Positions 1 through 6,774 of a stretch of DNA of 14,287 nucleotides are shown here, one piece after another. The stretch is from Flavobacteriaceae bacterium (GTDB lineage: Bacteria; Bacteroidota; Bacteroidia; Flavobacteriales; Flavobacteriaceae). The position numbers and the translations under genes are program-made. The DNA lies in assembly GCA_020347545.1 (NCBI GenBank), contig CP070731.1, positions 1,777,098-1,791,384 on the forward strand, written 5' to 3'. The notes beneath the pieces were generated by a model. The model made no database searches, was not told the DNA's origin, and worked only from the letters and a program-made list of their open reading frames with translations. The stretch's first letter is position 1. The number at the start of each line of letters is the position of its first letter.

Positions 1-341
1 TCAGATGTCTTGTCAAATTCAACATCATTCTTTTCAACTTTAAATGGAATGACAACAAGTTTTAAATCCGAATCAAGTTCAAAATAATAATCTCCGTCAG
101 GTAAATTTGTCAAGTCAAATCCTTTCGAGTAAGCTCCATAATTTTCTATAGCCTCCTTATATAGGATTAAACCTTTTAAATCTTTAATGATCAATTGAGA
201 ACCTGGTTCAACATTTTTAAAATAAACATTAGTTAGTTTTCTGTTTTTGTCTTTTGTTTCAACTTTGGCATTTGAAGCTAAAACTGTCAGTGACATCATT
301 AAGGTCAATACCAATACTGTTTTTCTTGCTAAATTTTTCAT
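1..341 (-). CDS. Small secreted protein of unknown function, N-terminal part (truncated by window edge)
   Basis: I translated this open frame by hand from the ATG at 341-339. It has 113 codons without a stop and runs off the left edge, so the C-terminus is missing. Residues 1-23 look like a Sec signal peptide: MKNLARK, then a hydrophobic stretch ending near LASNA. The mature part is rich in short beta-type segments and holds the motif FDLTNLPDGDYYFEL. That motif resembles the small secreted beta-sandwich proteins common in Flavobacteriia and the folds of type IX secretion C-terminal domains, but I cannot assign a family firmly. A TAnnTTTG-type promoter element lies 28 bases upstream of the start codon. 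The gene is divergent from an AraC-family regulator, so regulation by that neighbour is possible but unproven. Function unknown. Confidence 0.75.
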   Translation of the reverse strand, partial: MKNLARKTVLVLTLMMSLTVLASNAKVETKDKNRKLTNVYFKNVEPGSQLIIKDLKGLILYKEAIENYGAYSKGFDLTNLPDGDYYFELDSDLKLVVIPFKVEKNDVEFDKTS

Positions 342-368
342 TGTTATATTATTTAAAATTAGACATGG

Positions 369-376
369 CAAACATA
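369..376 (-). promoter_or_regulatory. Predicted -7 promoter element for the secreted-protein gene
   Basis: Read on the minus strand this is TATGTTTG, a full match to the Bacteroidota -7 consensus TAnnTTTG. It would start transcription near 362, giving a leader of about 20 bases before the ATG at 341. A TTG lies upstream, but its spacing of about 15 bases is shorter than usual, so the -33 part is weak. Confidence 0.45.
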
Positions 377-440
377 GGGCCGTTATCCCTTCAAGAAAAC
401 ACGTCAATTGGCACATTTATGCACTTAATTACCAATTTAC

Positions 441-467
441 ATTAACTTAACAATGTATAAAGTTAAT
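441..467. repeat. Inverted repeat between divergent secreted-protein and AraC-family genes
   Basis: ATTAACTT at 441-448 and AAGTTAAT at 460-467 are perfect inverted copies separated by 11 bases. The repeat lies between the two predicted divergent promoter elements (369-376 minus, 518-525 plus), where an operator would be expected. The sequence is AT-rich, so chance is possible. There is no T-run suggesting a terminator. Confidence 0.35.
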
Positions 468-517
468 ATAATACACATTTTGGCTAAATTGGTACAGAAA
501 GTAAGATTTAAATGATT

Positions 518-525
518 TATTTTTG
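518..525 (+). promoter_or_regulatory. Predicted -7 promoter element for the AraC-family gene
   Basis: TATTTTTG matches TAnnTTTG and lies 17 bases before the ATG at 543. Transcription would start about ten bases ahead of the start codon, leaving almost no leader. A TTG at 489-491 is the nearest -33 candidate, but the 26-base spacing is long. Confidence 0.4.
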
Positions 526-542
526 TATAAAACAGAAATGAT

Positions 543-1415
543 ATGATCAATAAAAAACCCAGTTTTGAAAAAATTAGTCCGAATATGGGCAGCAGCATTT
601 CAGTTAAGCAACACAGCAACGAAGTAATTAATAATATAGCTTATTGGCATTTTCATCCGGAAGTAGAGCTCGTATATGTGAACAAGGGGCAGGGCAAACG
701 CCATATTGGTAATCACCTATCCTATTTCAACAACAGCATGCTTATACTAATAGGTGCAAATCTTCCTCATCATGGTTTTGTTGACAGGTTAACAACACAT
801 GGAAGAGAAACAATTGTCCAGTTCAAATTGGACTTTCTGGGAAAGATATTCTATAATATCCCTGAAATGAGTAATATCAACGCTCTTTTTGAAAGAGCTA
901 AAAAAGGGATCGTATTCAAACCTGAGACCAAAAAACTGGTGGGGCCGAAAATAGAAGGGTTGTTGGAATGTAACGGAATGGCCAGGGTGATCAAATTACT
1001 TGAAATATTAAACGATCTCTCACTTGCCAATGACTATTCACTGCTAAATGTAGATGGTTTTGCGTTTGAAACAGAGCCGCAGGATAGTGAAAAAATTGAT
1101 ATTATATTTAAGCATGTCAATAATAACTTCAAAAGGCACATTAGTCTTGATGAAATTGCCGACAAGGTCAGCATGACCACTCCCGCTTTTTGCCGTTATT
1201 TTAAAAAAGCCACGGGTAAGACGTTTACCAAATTAGTTAATGAATACAGAGTTGTACATGCTACCAAGCTTTTACAGGAAAATCAGACAAGTATTACGGA
1301 TATTTGTTTCGAGTGTGGATTTAACAACTTTTCGCATTTCAATCGGCTATTTAAAGAGTTTACCGGTAAAAGCGCCTCTAAATACAGAAGTGAAATGAAG
1401 CGAATGATTCAATAA
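543..1415 (+). CDS. AraC-family transcriptional regulator with N-terminal cupin domain
   Basis: This 290-residue cytoplasmic regulator has the usual two-part AraC layout. Residues about 20-100 form a cupin-type sensing domain, with the WHFHPE motif at 35-40 followed by a beta-rich stretch. Residues about 185-285 form the double helix-turn-helix DNA-binding domain. The first helix-turn-helix is at about 201-222 (LDEIADKVSMTTPAFCRYFK). The second is at about 250-271, with the family hallmark CGFNNFSHFNRLFK before TGKSASKYR. Length is normal for cupin-type members, many of which respond to sugars or small molecules, but the ligand cannot be read from sequence. The ATG at 538 is followed by a stop codon, so 543 is the sensible start. 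The gene is divergent from a secreted-protein gene, its most likely target besides itself. Family call is certain; targets are inference. Confidence 0.95.
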   Translation: MINKKPSFEKISPNMGSSISVKQHSNEVINNIAYWHFHPEVELVYVNKGQGKRHIGNHLSYFNNSMLILIGANLPHHGFVDRLTTHGRETIVQFKLDFLGKIFYNIPEMSNINALFERAKKGIVFKPETKKLVGPKIEGLLECNGMARVIKLLEILNDLSLANDYSLLNVDGFAFETEPQDSEKIDIIFKHVNNNFKRHISLDEIADKVSMTTPAFCRYFKKATGKTFTKLVNEYRVVHATKLLQENQTSITDICFECGFNNFSHFNRLFKEFTGKSASKYRSEMKRMIQ

Positions 1416-1416
1416 C

Positions 1417-3183
1417 CTATTTGATCTCGATTAGAAAAGGCAGCCTGGTTTGAATTCCTTTCCATTCACCAAACTGTTTAATCTGCTGATAAATTTTAAG
1501 ATTCTCCTGCCCTAGTTCTGAAAGCAATATATCATTTTTCACGCTGGACAAAGGTCCCGAAAACATATCCTTGAATTCTTTTTTATAGTCAGGATAGCTT
1601 CTTATTCTATATTCTTGGACATCAGCTATTTTTGCTGCGGCTTTTATGGCATCCTCCAAGCCTCCCAGTTCATCAACAAGACCATTTTCAAGGGCCTGCT
1701 CTCCTGTCCAGACTCTACCTTGAGCAATGCGGTCAACTTCTTCAAATGTCATATTCCTGCCTTCAGCTACCTTGCTTACAAAAGTATTGTAAACCCTTTC
1801 GACACCTTCCTTTGTAACGTTGTAAAAATCATCACTCATTGGCTCAAACAAGCTATATTCCACTGACCTTGTGTTCGTACCAACCTGTTCAGCATTTATC
1901 CCAATGCGATCAGCAAATGCACTTATGTTTGGAACCATTCCAAAAACTCCTATGCTACCCGTAATCGTCATTGGATCAGCGATTATCTGGTCCGCATTGC
2001 AGGAAATATAATAACCCCCGGACGCAGCAAGATTGCCCATGGAAACGACTACCGGTTTCTCTTTTTTCGTGATTCCGATCTCTCTCCAGATAATGTCAGA
2101 GGCCAAAGCGCTCCCTCCAGGAGAATTCACACGTAATACAATTGCCTTAACTCTTTTGTCCTTTCTCGCTTTTTTCAATGCATTGATAATCAATTCCGGG
2201 CCGATATAGTTTTCATCTCCTTTTCCGTACATGATTTCCCCCTGAGCATATATAACAGCAATCCTGTCCGGAGCCGTCGAAAGGATTCTTCCTTTTCCCG
2301 AAGAAATATACTTTTTTATGCTTACTGAATTAATTTTTCCCTCTTCCTCTATTCCGCTTAGCCTTTTTAAAACCTTTACGTATTCGTCTTTATACATTTC
2401 TCCGTTCACCATATGATTCTCGACAGCCAGCTTTGGTGACCTTGCCAATAATTCATCTGCGATATAATTTAACTGCTCCTGATCAATATCCCGGCTCTCT
2501 GAAATATCCTGAGTCATTTCCGACCAAATCGATTGCAAAAAAGCTTCTGTTTGTTCCCGATTGGCATCACTCATCTTATTATCCAAAAATGGTTCCACGG
2601 CACTTTTGTATTTACCGTGTCGGATCACCTCCATTTTCACGCCATATTTATCCTGAAAATCTTTAAAAAACAAGATCTCACCTGCCAAACCCCTGAAGTC
2701 AATAATCCCAACAGGATTCACGTAGATGGAATCAGCAACCGAACTCAAATACAAATTCTTTTGTTCATAGACGTCAGCATAAGCGGTGACAAATTTCCCC
2801 GACTCTTTAAATTCGTATAGTTTTTCTCTTATTTCCTGTACTTGGGCCATACCCGCCCTTAGTATCAATGACTCTATACTGATTCCCAGAATATTGTCAT
2901 CATATTTAGCATTATCAATAGCATTCAGAATCTGATCCAGGCCTAACCTTTTTTCTTCCAGGCCCAAAATCTGGGCCAAGGGATCATCACTGGCCGGTGC
3001 ATAATCTTTAATCAGGTCCTCAAATTTCAATACCAGAACGGTATTGTTTTTTACAACAATTTTTTCATCATCCATCAAGCTCGAACTGAGCACCGAACCT
3101 ATTGCAACAAATACAAAAAACATGATCATAAATGATATGAGCACTCCCAATATAGCTGCAAGTAATTCTCTTAAAAAAGTCAT
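1417..3183 (-). CDS. sppA: Signal peptide peptidase SppA, 67K type
   Basis: SppA is a membrane-anchored serine protease that degrades signal peptides left in the membrane after protein export. This 588-residue protein has the long, duplicated form. A single transmembrane anchor lies at about 10-33, followed by an N-terminal peptidase-like half and a C-terminal peptidase half (about 305-515). The catalytic dyad of the long type is split between the halves: the general-base lysine is K193 in KYKSAVEPF, and the nucleophile is S388 in NLAASGGYYIS. The flanking RVNSPGGSA and TGSIGVFG motifs are also present. Length is close to the E. coli protein (about 618). The stop codon is one base from the end of the convergent AraC-family gene, with no room for a terminator between them. 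I found no clear promoter in the 188-bp gap shared with the divergent folK fusion. Confidence 0.96.
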   Translation of the reverse strand: MTFLRELLAAILGVLISFMIMFFVFVAIGSVLSSSLMDDEKIVVKNNTVLVLKFEDLIKDYAPASDDPLAQILGLEEKRLGLDQILNAIDNAKYDDNILGISIESLILRAGMAQVQEIREKLYEFKESGKFVTAYADVYEQKNLYLSSVADSIYVNPVGIIDFRGLAGEILFFKDFQDKYGVKMEVIRHGKYKSAVEPFLDNKMSDANREQTEAFLQSIWSEMTQDISESRDIDQEQLNYIADELLARSPKLAVENHMVNGEMYKDEYVKVLKRLSGIEEEGKINSVSIKKYISSGKGRILSTAPDRIAVIYAQGEIMYGKGDENYIGPELIINALKKARKDKRVKAIVLRVNSPGGSALASDIIWREIGITKKEKPVVVSMGNLAASGGYYISCNADQIIADPMTITGSIGVFGMVPNISAFADRIGINAEQVGTNTRSVEYSLFEPMSDDFYNVTKEGVERVYNTFVSKVAEGRNMTFEEVDRIAQGRVWTGEQALENGLVDELGGLEDAIKAAAKIADVQEYRIRSYPDYKKEFKDMFSGPLSSVKNDILLSELGQENLKIYQQIKQFGEWKGIQTRLPFLIEIK

Positions 3184-3371
3184 CCGTACTATTTTATTAT
3201 ATGTCGCTTCCCCAATCTTATTGTTACAAATGTTAAAAACTAAACTTTAAAGGTGAACTTATTAAGCTTTGGTTTTATTTTCTTTGTACTATCCTTGACA
3301 GGAAGGAAATTTTTGCCAATATAGTAGGTTATTCTTTAATTTCCTCCAATTTGATTTAAAAAGAACTGAAA

Positions 3372-4514
3372 TTGAAAATCGTCCGCACGACATATTTATC
3401 CCTGGGGACCAACTTAGGTGATAAAATAAAAAATTTACAGCAGGCTGTTAATCTGATCAATAATGCAATTGGCCATGTGAAGCGAATATCTTCTGTTTAT
3501 TCAAGCCCCTCCTGGGGATTTGAAGGAAAAGATTTTTACAATATCTGCATCGAGATATCCAGTAGTTTGAATCCGGAAAAAATGATTCAAAAAGTACTCG
3601 ATATTGAGCATCAGCTTGGAAGGGATCGAAATACCAATGAGGGCTATAAAGACAGGGTTATTGATATTGATATTCTTTTGTTCGATGATGAGATCATGTT
3701 TTATAATGATTTGAAAGTTCCCCACCCGGAAATGCTGAACAGGAAATTCGTTCTGGTCCCCCTTACTGAAATCGCTCCCAATATAATTCATCCCATAGCA
3801 AAAAAGACGATACTTATCTGTCTGCAACATTGCACCGATAAGGGACACATTGAAAAAACAGATATAAAATTGATCCGCCCCATTTCTTTGGTTGAGAAGT
3901 ACAATTACATTGCGATAGAAGGTAATATTGGGTCGGGAAAAACAAGTCTGGCGAACAAAATTGGAGATGACTATAACGCAAAACTTGTATTGGAAAGATT
4001 TGCCGATAACCCGTTCCTTCCTAAGTTCTATGCAGATGAGGAACGTTATGCATTTCCTCTCGAGATGAGTTTCCTTGCTGACAGATACCATCAGCTCACT
4101 GATGATCTTGCACAATTTGACTTGTTCAAAAACTTTATAGTTTCAGACTATTTTATATTTAAATCTTTGATTTTCGCTCAAATAACACTTCCGAAGGAAG
4201 AATACAATCTCTATCGAAAGATGTTTGATATCATGTATAAGGAAATTTCCAAACCTGATGTTTATGTTTTCCTTTATCAAAATACAGATCGATTGATTGA
4301 AAACATTAAAAAAAGGGGGCGGGATTACGAACAGAATATCCAACCGGAATATCTCGATAAAATTCACAAAGGCTATTCTTCATTTATTAAATCAAAAAAA
4401 GAATTGAATACTTTGATTATTGACGTTTCCGAACTCGATTTTGTGAGCAACGAAAGCGACTACCATAAAATATTAAAACAAATTCTGGATTACAATGGAA
4501 ACGATAATCACTAA
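3372..4514 (+). CDS. folK: HPPK (FolK) fused to a deoxynucleoside kinase
   Basis: This is a 380-residue two-domain protein. Residues 3-165 are 6-hydroxymethyl-7,8-dihydropterin pyrophosphokinase, the folate-pathway step that transfers pyrophosphate from ATP to the pterin. Its signs are YLSLGTNLGD at the start, SSPSWGFEGKDFYN, and DRVIDIDILLF with the expected Mg-binding D98 and D100. Residues about 176-375 are a deoxynucleoside kinase of the deoxyadenosine/deoxyguanosine kinase type, phosphorylating deoxynucleosides for dNTP salvage. Here the P-loop is GNIGSGKT (184-191), followed by LERFADNPFL (207-216) and SDYFIFKSLIFA (258-269). A short linker joins the domains. The start is TTG at 3372: an in-frame stop lies at 3357-3359, no ATG occurs before the conserved N-terminus, and CTG at 3366 is the only alternative. 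Fused forms are, to my recollection, known in Flavobacteriia. Substrate preference is inference. Confidence 0.93.
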   Translation: MKIVRTTYLSLGTNLGDKIKNLQQAVNLINNAIGHVKRISSVYSSPSWGFEGKDFYNICIEISSSLNPEKMIQKVLDIEHQLGRDRNTNEGYKDRVIDIDILLFDDEIMFYNDLKVPHPEMLNRKFVLVPLTEIAPNIIHPIAKKTILICLQHCTDKGHIEKTDIKLIRPISLVEKYNYIAIEGNIGSGKTSLANKIGDDYNAKLVLERFADNPFLPKFYADEERYAFPLEMSFLADRYHQLTDDLAQFDLFKNFIVSDYFIFKSLIFAQITLPKEEYNLYRKMFDIMYKEISKPDVYVFLYQNTDRLIENIKKRGRDYEQNIQPEYLDKIHKGYSSFIKSKKELNTLIIDVSELDFVSNESDYHKILKQILDYNGNDNH

Positions 4515-4553
4515 TTCAGTATCGCAGGGTGCTGCCAACTGAACAAAATGAAT

Positions 4554-4892
4554 CTATTGTCTTTTTATCCCCATTTTTTCGGCATAATAATCACAGAAAT
4601 CACGCATCGTAGCACTCATTTTTTCATCTCCTGTCGAGGTCTCAAAGGTATCCGCCATGGAAACAAGGGTCTGATGAAAAAACTGTATCATTTCGTTGAC
4701 AGGCATTTCTTTGGTCCAAAGATTGATTTTATAGGTGTCTTTACCTGCTGAATCCCAGACCGATAACAATAAAGCCTTAGCTTCCATATCCGTGATTGCT
4801 CCGTCGTCTGCCGACCAATGCAACTCTTCCGGAACTCGATTCTCATCCAATCCGACCTTGATACTAATTTCTGATTTGTGCTTTACTGCCAT
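4554..4892 (-). CDS. gldC: Gliding motility protein GldC
   Basis: GldC is a small, soluble protein of 112 residues with no signal peptide or membrane segment. It is found in gliding Bacteroidota next to gldB. Recognition rests on the N-terminus (KHKSEISIKVGLDENRVPE), the WSADDG segment at 27-32, the C-terminal DYYAEKMGIK and the position directly downstream of gldB. In Flavobacterium johnsoniae, gldC is not strictly needed for gliding but improves it together with gldB; its molecular role is unknown. The gap to gldB is 59 bp, and an AGGA lies about 12 bases before the ATG. It probably shares the gldB transcript. It converges with the folK fusion with 39 bp between, and I see no hairpin terminator there. 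Confidence 0.93.
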   Translation of the reverse strand: MAVKHKSEISIKVGLDENRVPEELHWSADDGAITDMEAKALLLSVWDSAGKDTYKINLWTKEMPVNEMIQFFHQTLVSMADTFETSTGDEKMSATMRDFCDYYAEKMGIKRQ

Positions 4893-4951
4893 AATTTATG
4901 TTTTCCTGATTATTAGACGTTTTCTAAATTTCAATAAAAGTTAACTTTTTA

Positions 4952-5920
4952 CTATTTTTTCCGCGGTTTATACCTTGACTTCCTGAACAATTCTTCGTTG
5001 TCCATTAAAATCATTTCTTTCAATCCGGTATCGGAATTTTGCATAAAAGATTTTACGATTTGCCATCCAAACCAAACCCCGATCCTTCCGGGAGAATCTT
5101 TATCCACCTCAAGAAAGAACTTTGAAAAAGGGGCCTCCGAAATAAACCTGTCCGTGAGGCTTGCTTCATTTGAGTATAACATTTCATTCTCCACAAAGTA
5201 CTTCCAGATATCAACTTCGCTAATTTCGGCCCATTCATACTGGGACCTTTCATATCCCATTATTTCCTGCCCACTTACATTCGGTAGAAAAGCAGACATG
5301 AGATACATTTTTTTTCCTTCCTGAATGATACGTGCAATAAAAGAATTTGTTTGTGGCTGGATTAAAACAGGTATTGCCAATTTTTCAGCCACCTCAACAA
5401 CCATATGTTCTTTACTGAAATTCTGCTTGATGTACTCAGGGTAGTCATGATAAACTTCGTGATCTTTTCCTAAATAGACATCCAATGATATAAACAATAG
5501 ACTATCCGCATAAATAACAGGGTTTTCATAATCAACATTACTTAAGACCGTAATCACCTTTGGTTCTTGGAATTTTGGAAAGTAATATTTTACATGCTTG
5601 AATAAATCACTTAAGTCCGCTTCTTCTTCAGAAAAATCCCCGAAGACCTCTTTAACCGAATTATAAAGAAACAATTCATCTTCATCCTTCATTTTAGAAG
5701 TCCATACAGAATCCGGGTTACCATTGGGAAACAGGTAAGGGAATTCCAATTTCAACTTACTGAGATTCTCGGGACCACCTGAATAGAATTTCTCATCAAA
5801 CCTTAGAACTTCTAAATTTAAATCAACCTCAGACAGATCGATTGTTGTCTCTTTTTTCTTTCCACATGTGATGAAACCTAAAAGCAAAAGGAAAAGAAAA
5901 GTGTATTTAATGCTATTCAT
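4952..5920 (-). CDS. gldB: Gliding motility lipoprotein GldB
   Basis: GldB is a 322-residue lipoprotein required for gliding in Flavobacterium johnsoniae. Residues 1-18 form a lipoprotein signal peptide with a hydrophobic core, and C19 in the sequence GFITC is the predicted lipidation site, followed by GKKKE. Family-type segments are FDEKFYSG (41-48), FISLDVYLGKDHEVYHDYPEYI (143-164), and GRIGVWFGWQIVKSFM (278-293). The run after the cysteine is basic rather than acidic, so it does not look like the Bacteroidota surface-export signal. This fits a periplasm-facing lipoprotein. An HEVYH sequence at 154-158 resembles a zinc-protease HExxH motif but may be chance. gldC follows on the same strand, and nadE is divergent across 65 bp. 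The gldB promoter element is predicted at 5962-5969. Confidence 0.94.
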   Translation of the reverse strand: MNSIKYTFLFLLLLGFITCGKKKETTIDLSEVDLNLEVLRFDEKFYSGGPENLSKLKLEFPYLFPNGNPDSVWTSKMKDEDELFLYNSVKEVFGDFSEEEADLSDLFKHVKYYFPKFQEPKVITVLSNVDYENPVIYADSLLFISLDVYLGKDHEVYHDYPEYIKQNFSKEHMVVEVAEKLAIPVLIQPQTNSFIARIIQEGKKMYLMSAFLPNVSGQEIMGYERSQYEWAEISEVDIWKYFVENEMLYSNEASLTDRFISEAPFSKFFLEVDKDSPGRIGVWFGWQIVKSFMQNSDTGLKEMILMDNEELFRKSRYKPRKK

Positions 5921-5946
5921 CTAAATAATTTGACGAGAAAAATTAA

Positions 5947-5954
5947 TATTTTTG
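5947..5954 (+). promoter_or_regulatory. Predicted -7 promoter element for nadE
   Basis: TATTTTTG matches TAnnTTTG exactly and lies 31 bases before the nadE ATG, giving a leader of roughly 25 bases. A TTTG at 5929-5932 could be the -33 part, although the 14-base spacing is short. Confidence 0.5.
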
Positions 5955-5961
5955 TGCTTCG

Positions 5962-5969
5962 CAAAACTA
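5962..5969 (-). promoter_or_regulatory. Predicted -7 promoter element for gldB-gldC
   Basis: On the minus strand this reads TAGTTTTG, an exact match to TAnnTTTG. It lies 41 bases before the gldB start, with transcription expected near 5955. It is only seven bases from the opposing nadE element, and its upstream region would run into the nadE coding start. I found no convincing -33 TTG. Confidence 0.45.
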
Positions 5970-5985
5970 ATAAATACTTGCCATA

Positions 5986-6774
5986 ATGAACACAGAAAAA
6001 GTTATAAATCATATTGTAAACTGGTTGAAGGATTATGCAACCCAAGCTGGAGTTAAAGGTTTTGTGGTAGGAGTTTCAGGAGGTATTGACTCTGCAGTTA
6101 CCTCGACTTTGTGTGCAAAGACAGGCCTTGAGGTACTCTGTCTCGAAATGCCAATTCACCAGGCTCCCTCTCAGGTCAGCAGAGCTCTGAATCATATTGA
6201 CTGGATGAAAAGTCGCTATCCTAATGTAAGAATGATGCATATTAACCTGACCAAGGTTTTTGACAGTCTTGTAGATTCTGTACCGGCTGTGGATAATGAA
6301 GAAGACAGATTTATGTCCCTGGCCAATACCAGAGCCAGACTAAGAATGACCACTTTATATTATTTCGCTGCATTACAAGGCCTTTTGGTTGCGGGTACAG
6401 GAAACAAGGTGGAGGACTTTGGAGTCGGGTTTTACACCAAATACGGAGATGGAGGTGTTGACCTCAGTCCAATTGCGGACCTTATGAAAAGTGAGGTATA
6501 CACCCTGGCAAAATTTATGGGTATCAATGAGGACATTATAGAGGCAGAACCTACGGACGGACTCTGGGGAGACGATCGTTCAGACGAGGACCAGATCGGG
6601 GCCAGTTATGACGAACTCGAATGGGCGATGCGATTTGTTGAATCAGAATCAGATCCGAATACCCTTAATGAAAGACAGAAGCAGGTATACAATATTTATA
6701 ATCGAATGCATCTTGCGAATAAGCATAAAATGATACCAATACCGGTTTGTGAAATACCCGCGGATTTTAAATAA
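5986..6774 (+). CDS. nadE: NAD(+) synthase, ammonia-dependent type
   Basis: NadE catalyses the last step of NAD synthesis: ATP-dependent amidation of nicotinic acid adenine dinucleotide. The 262-residue length and the lack of an N-terminal nitrilase-like glutaminase domain mark the short type, classically ammonia-dependent. The PP-loop SGGIDSAV is at 31-38. The further family motifs are NTRARLRM (114-121), GTGNKVEDFGVGFYTKYGDG (137-156), and the ATP/NaAD-binding tail PTDGLWGDDRSDEDQIG (189-205). The ATG at 5986 sits about 25 bases after the predicted transcription start. The gene is divergent from gldB, a neighbourhood I recall in other flavobacteria. Its TAA stop directly abuts the TAG stop of dnaG on the other strand, with no base between. 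Confidence 0.96.
   Translation: MNTEKVINHIVNWLKDYATQAGVKGFVVGVSGGIDSAVTSTLCAKTGLEVLCLEMPIHQAPSQVSRALNHIDWMKSRYPNVRMMHINLTKVFDSLVDSVPAVDNEEDRFMSLANTRARLRMTTLYYFAALQGLLVAGTGNKVEDFGVGFYTKYGDGGVDLSPIADLMKSEVYTLAKFMGINEDIIEAEPTDGLWGDDRSDEDQIGASYDELEWAMRFVESESDPNTLNERQKQVYNIYNRMHLANKHKMIPIPVCEIPADFK

Noticed and set aside
3295..3325. TTGACA followed after 17-19 bases by AATATA/TATAGT, like a sigma-70 promoter upstream of the folK fusion
   Set aside because: Bacteroidota primary sigma factor uses TTG / TAnnTTTG instead, and no matching -7 element is present, so an E. coli-style match carries little weight.
3501..4115. Minus-strand open frame of 204 codons inside the folK fusion
   Set aside because: It lies opposite a clearly functional HPPK/P-loop coding region and shows no family motif.
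4936..4949. Perfect 14-bp palindrome AAAAGTTAACTTTT between gldC and gldB
   Set aside because: It has no loop for a hairpin, is purely AT-rich apart from one G-C pair per arm, and lies inside a likely operon gap. Chance is the simplest explanation.
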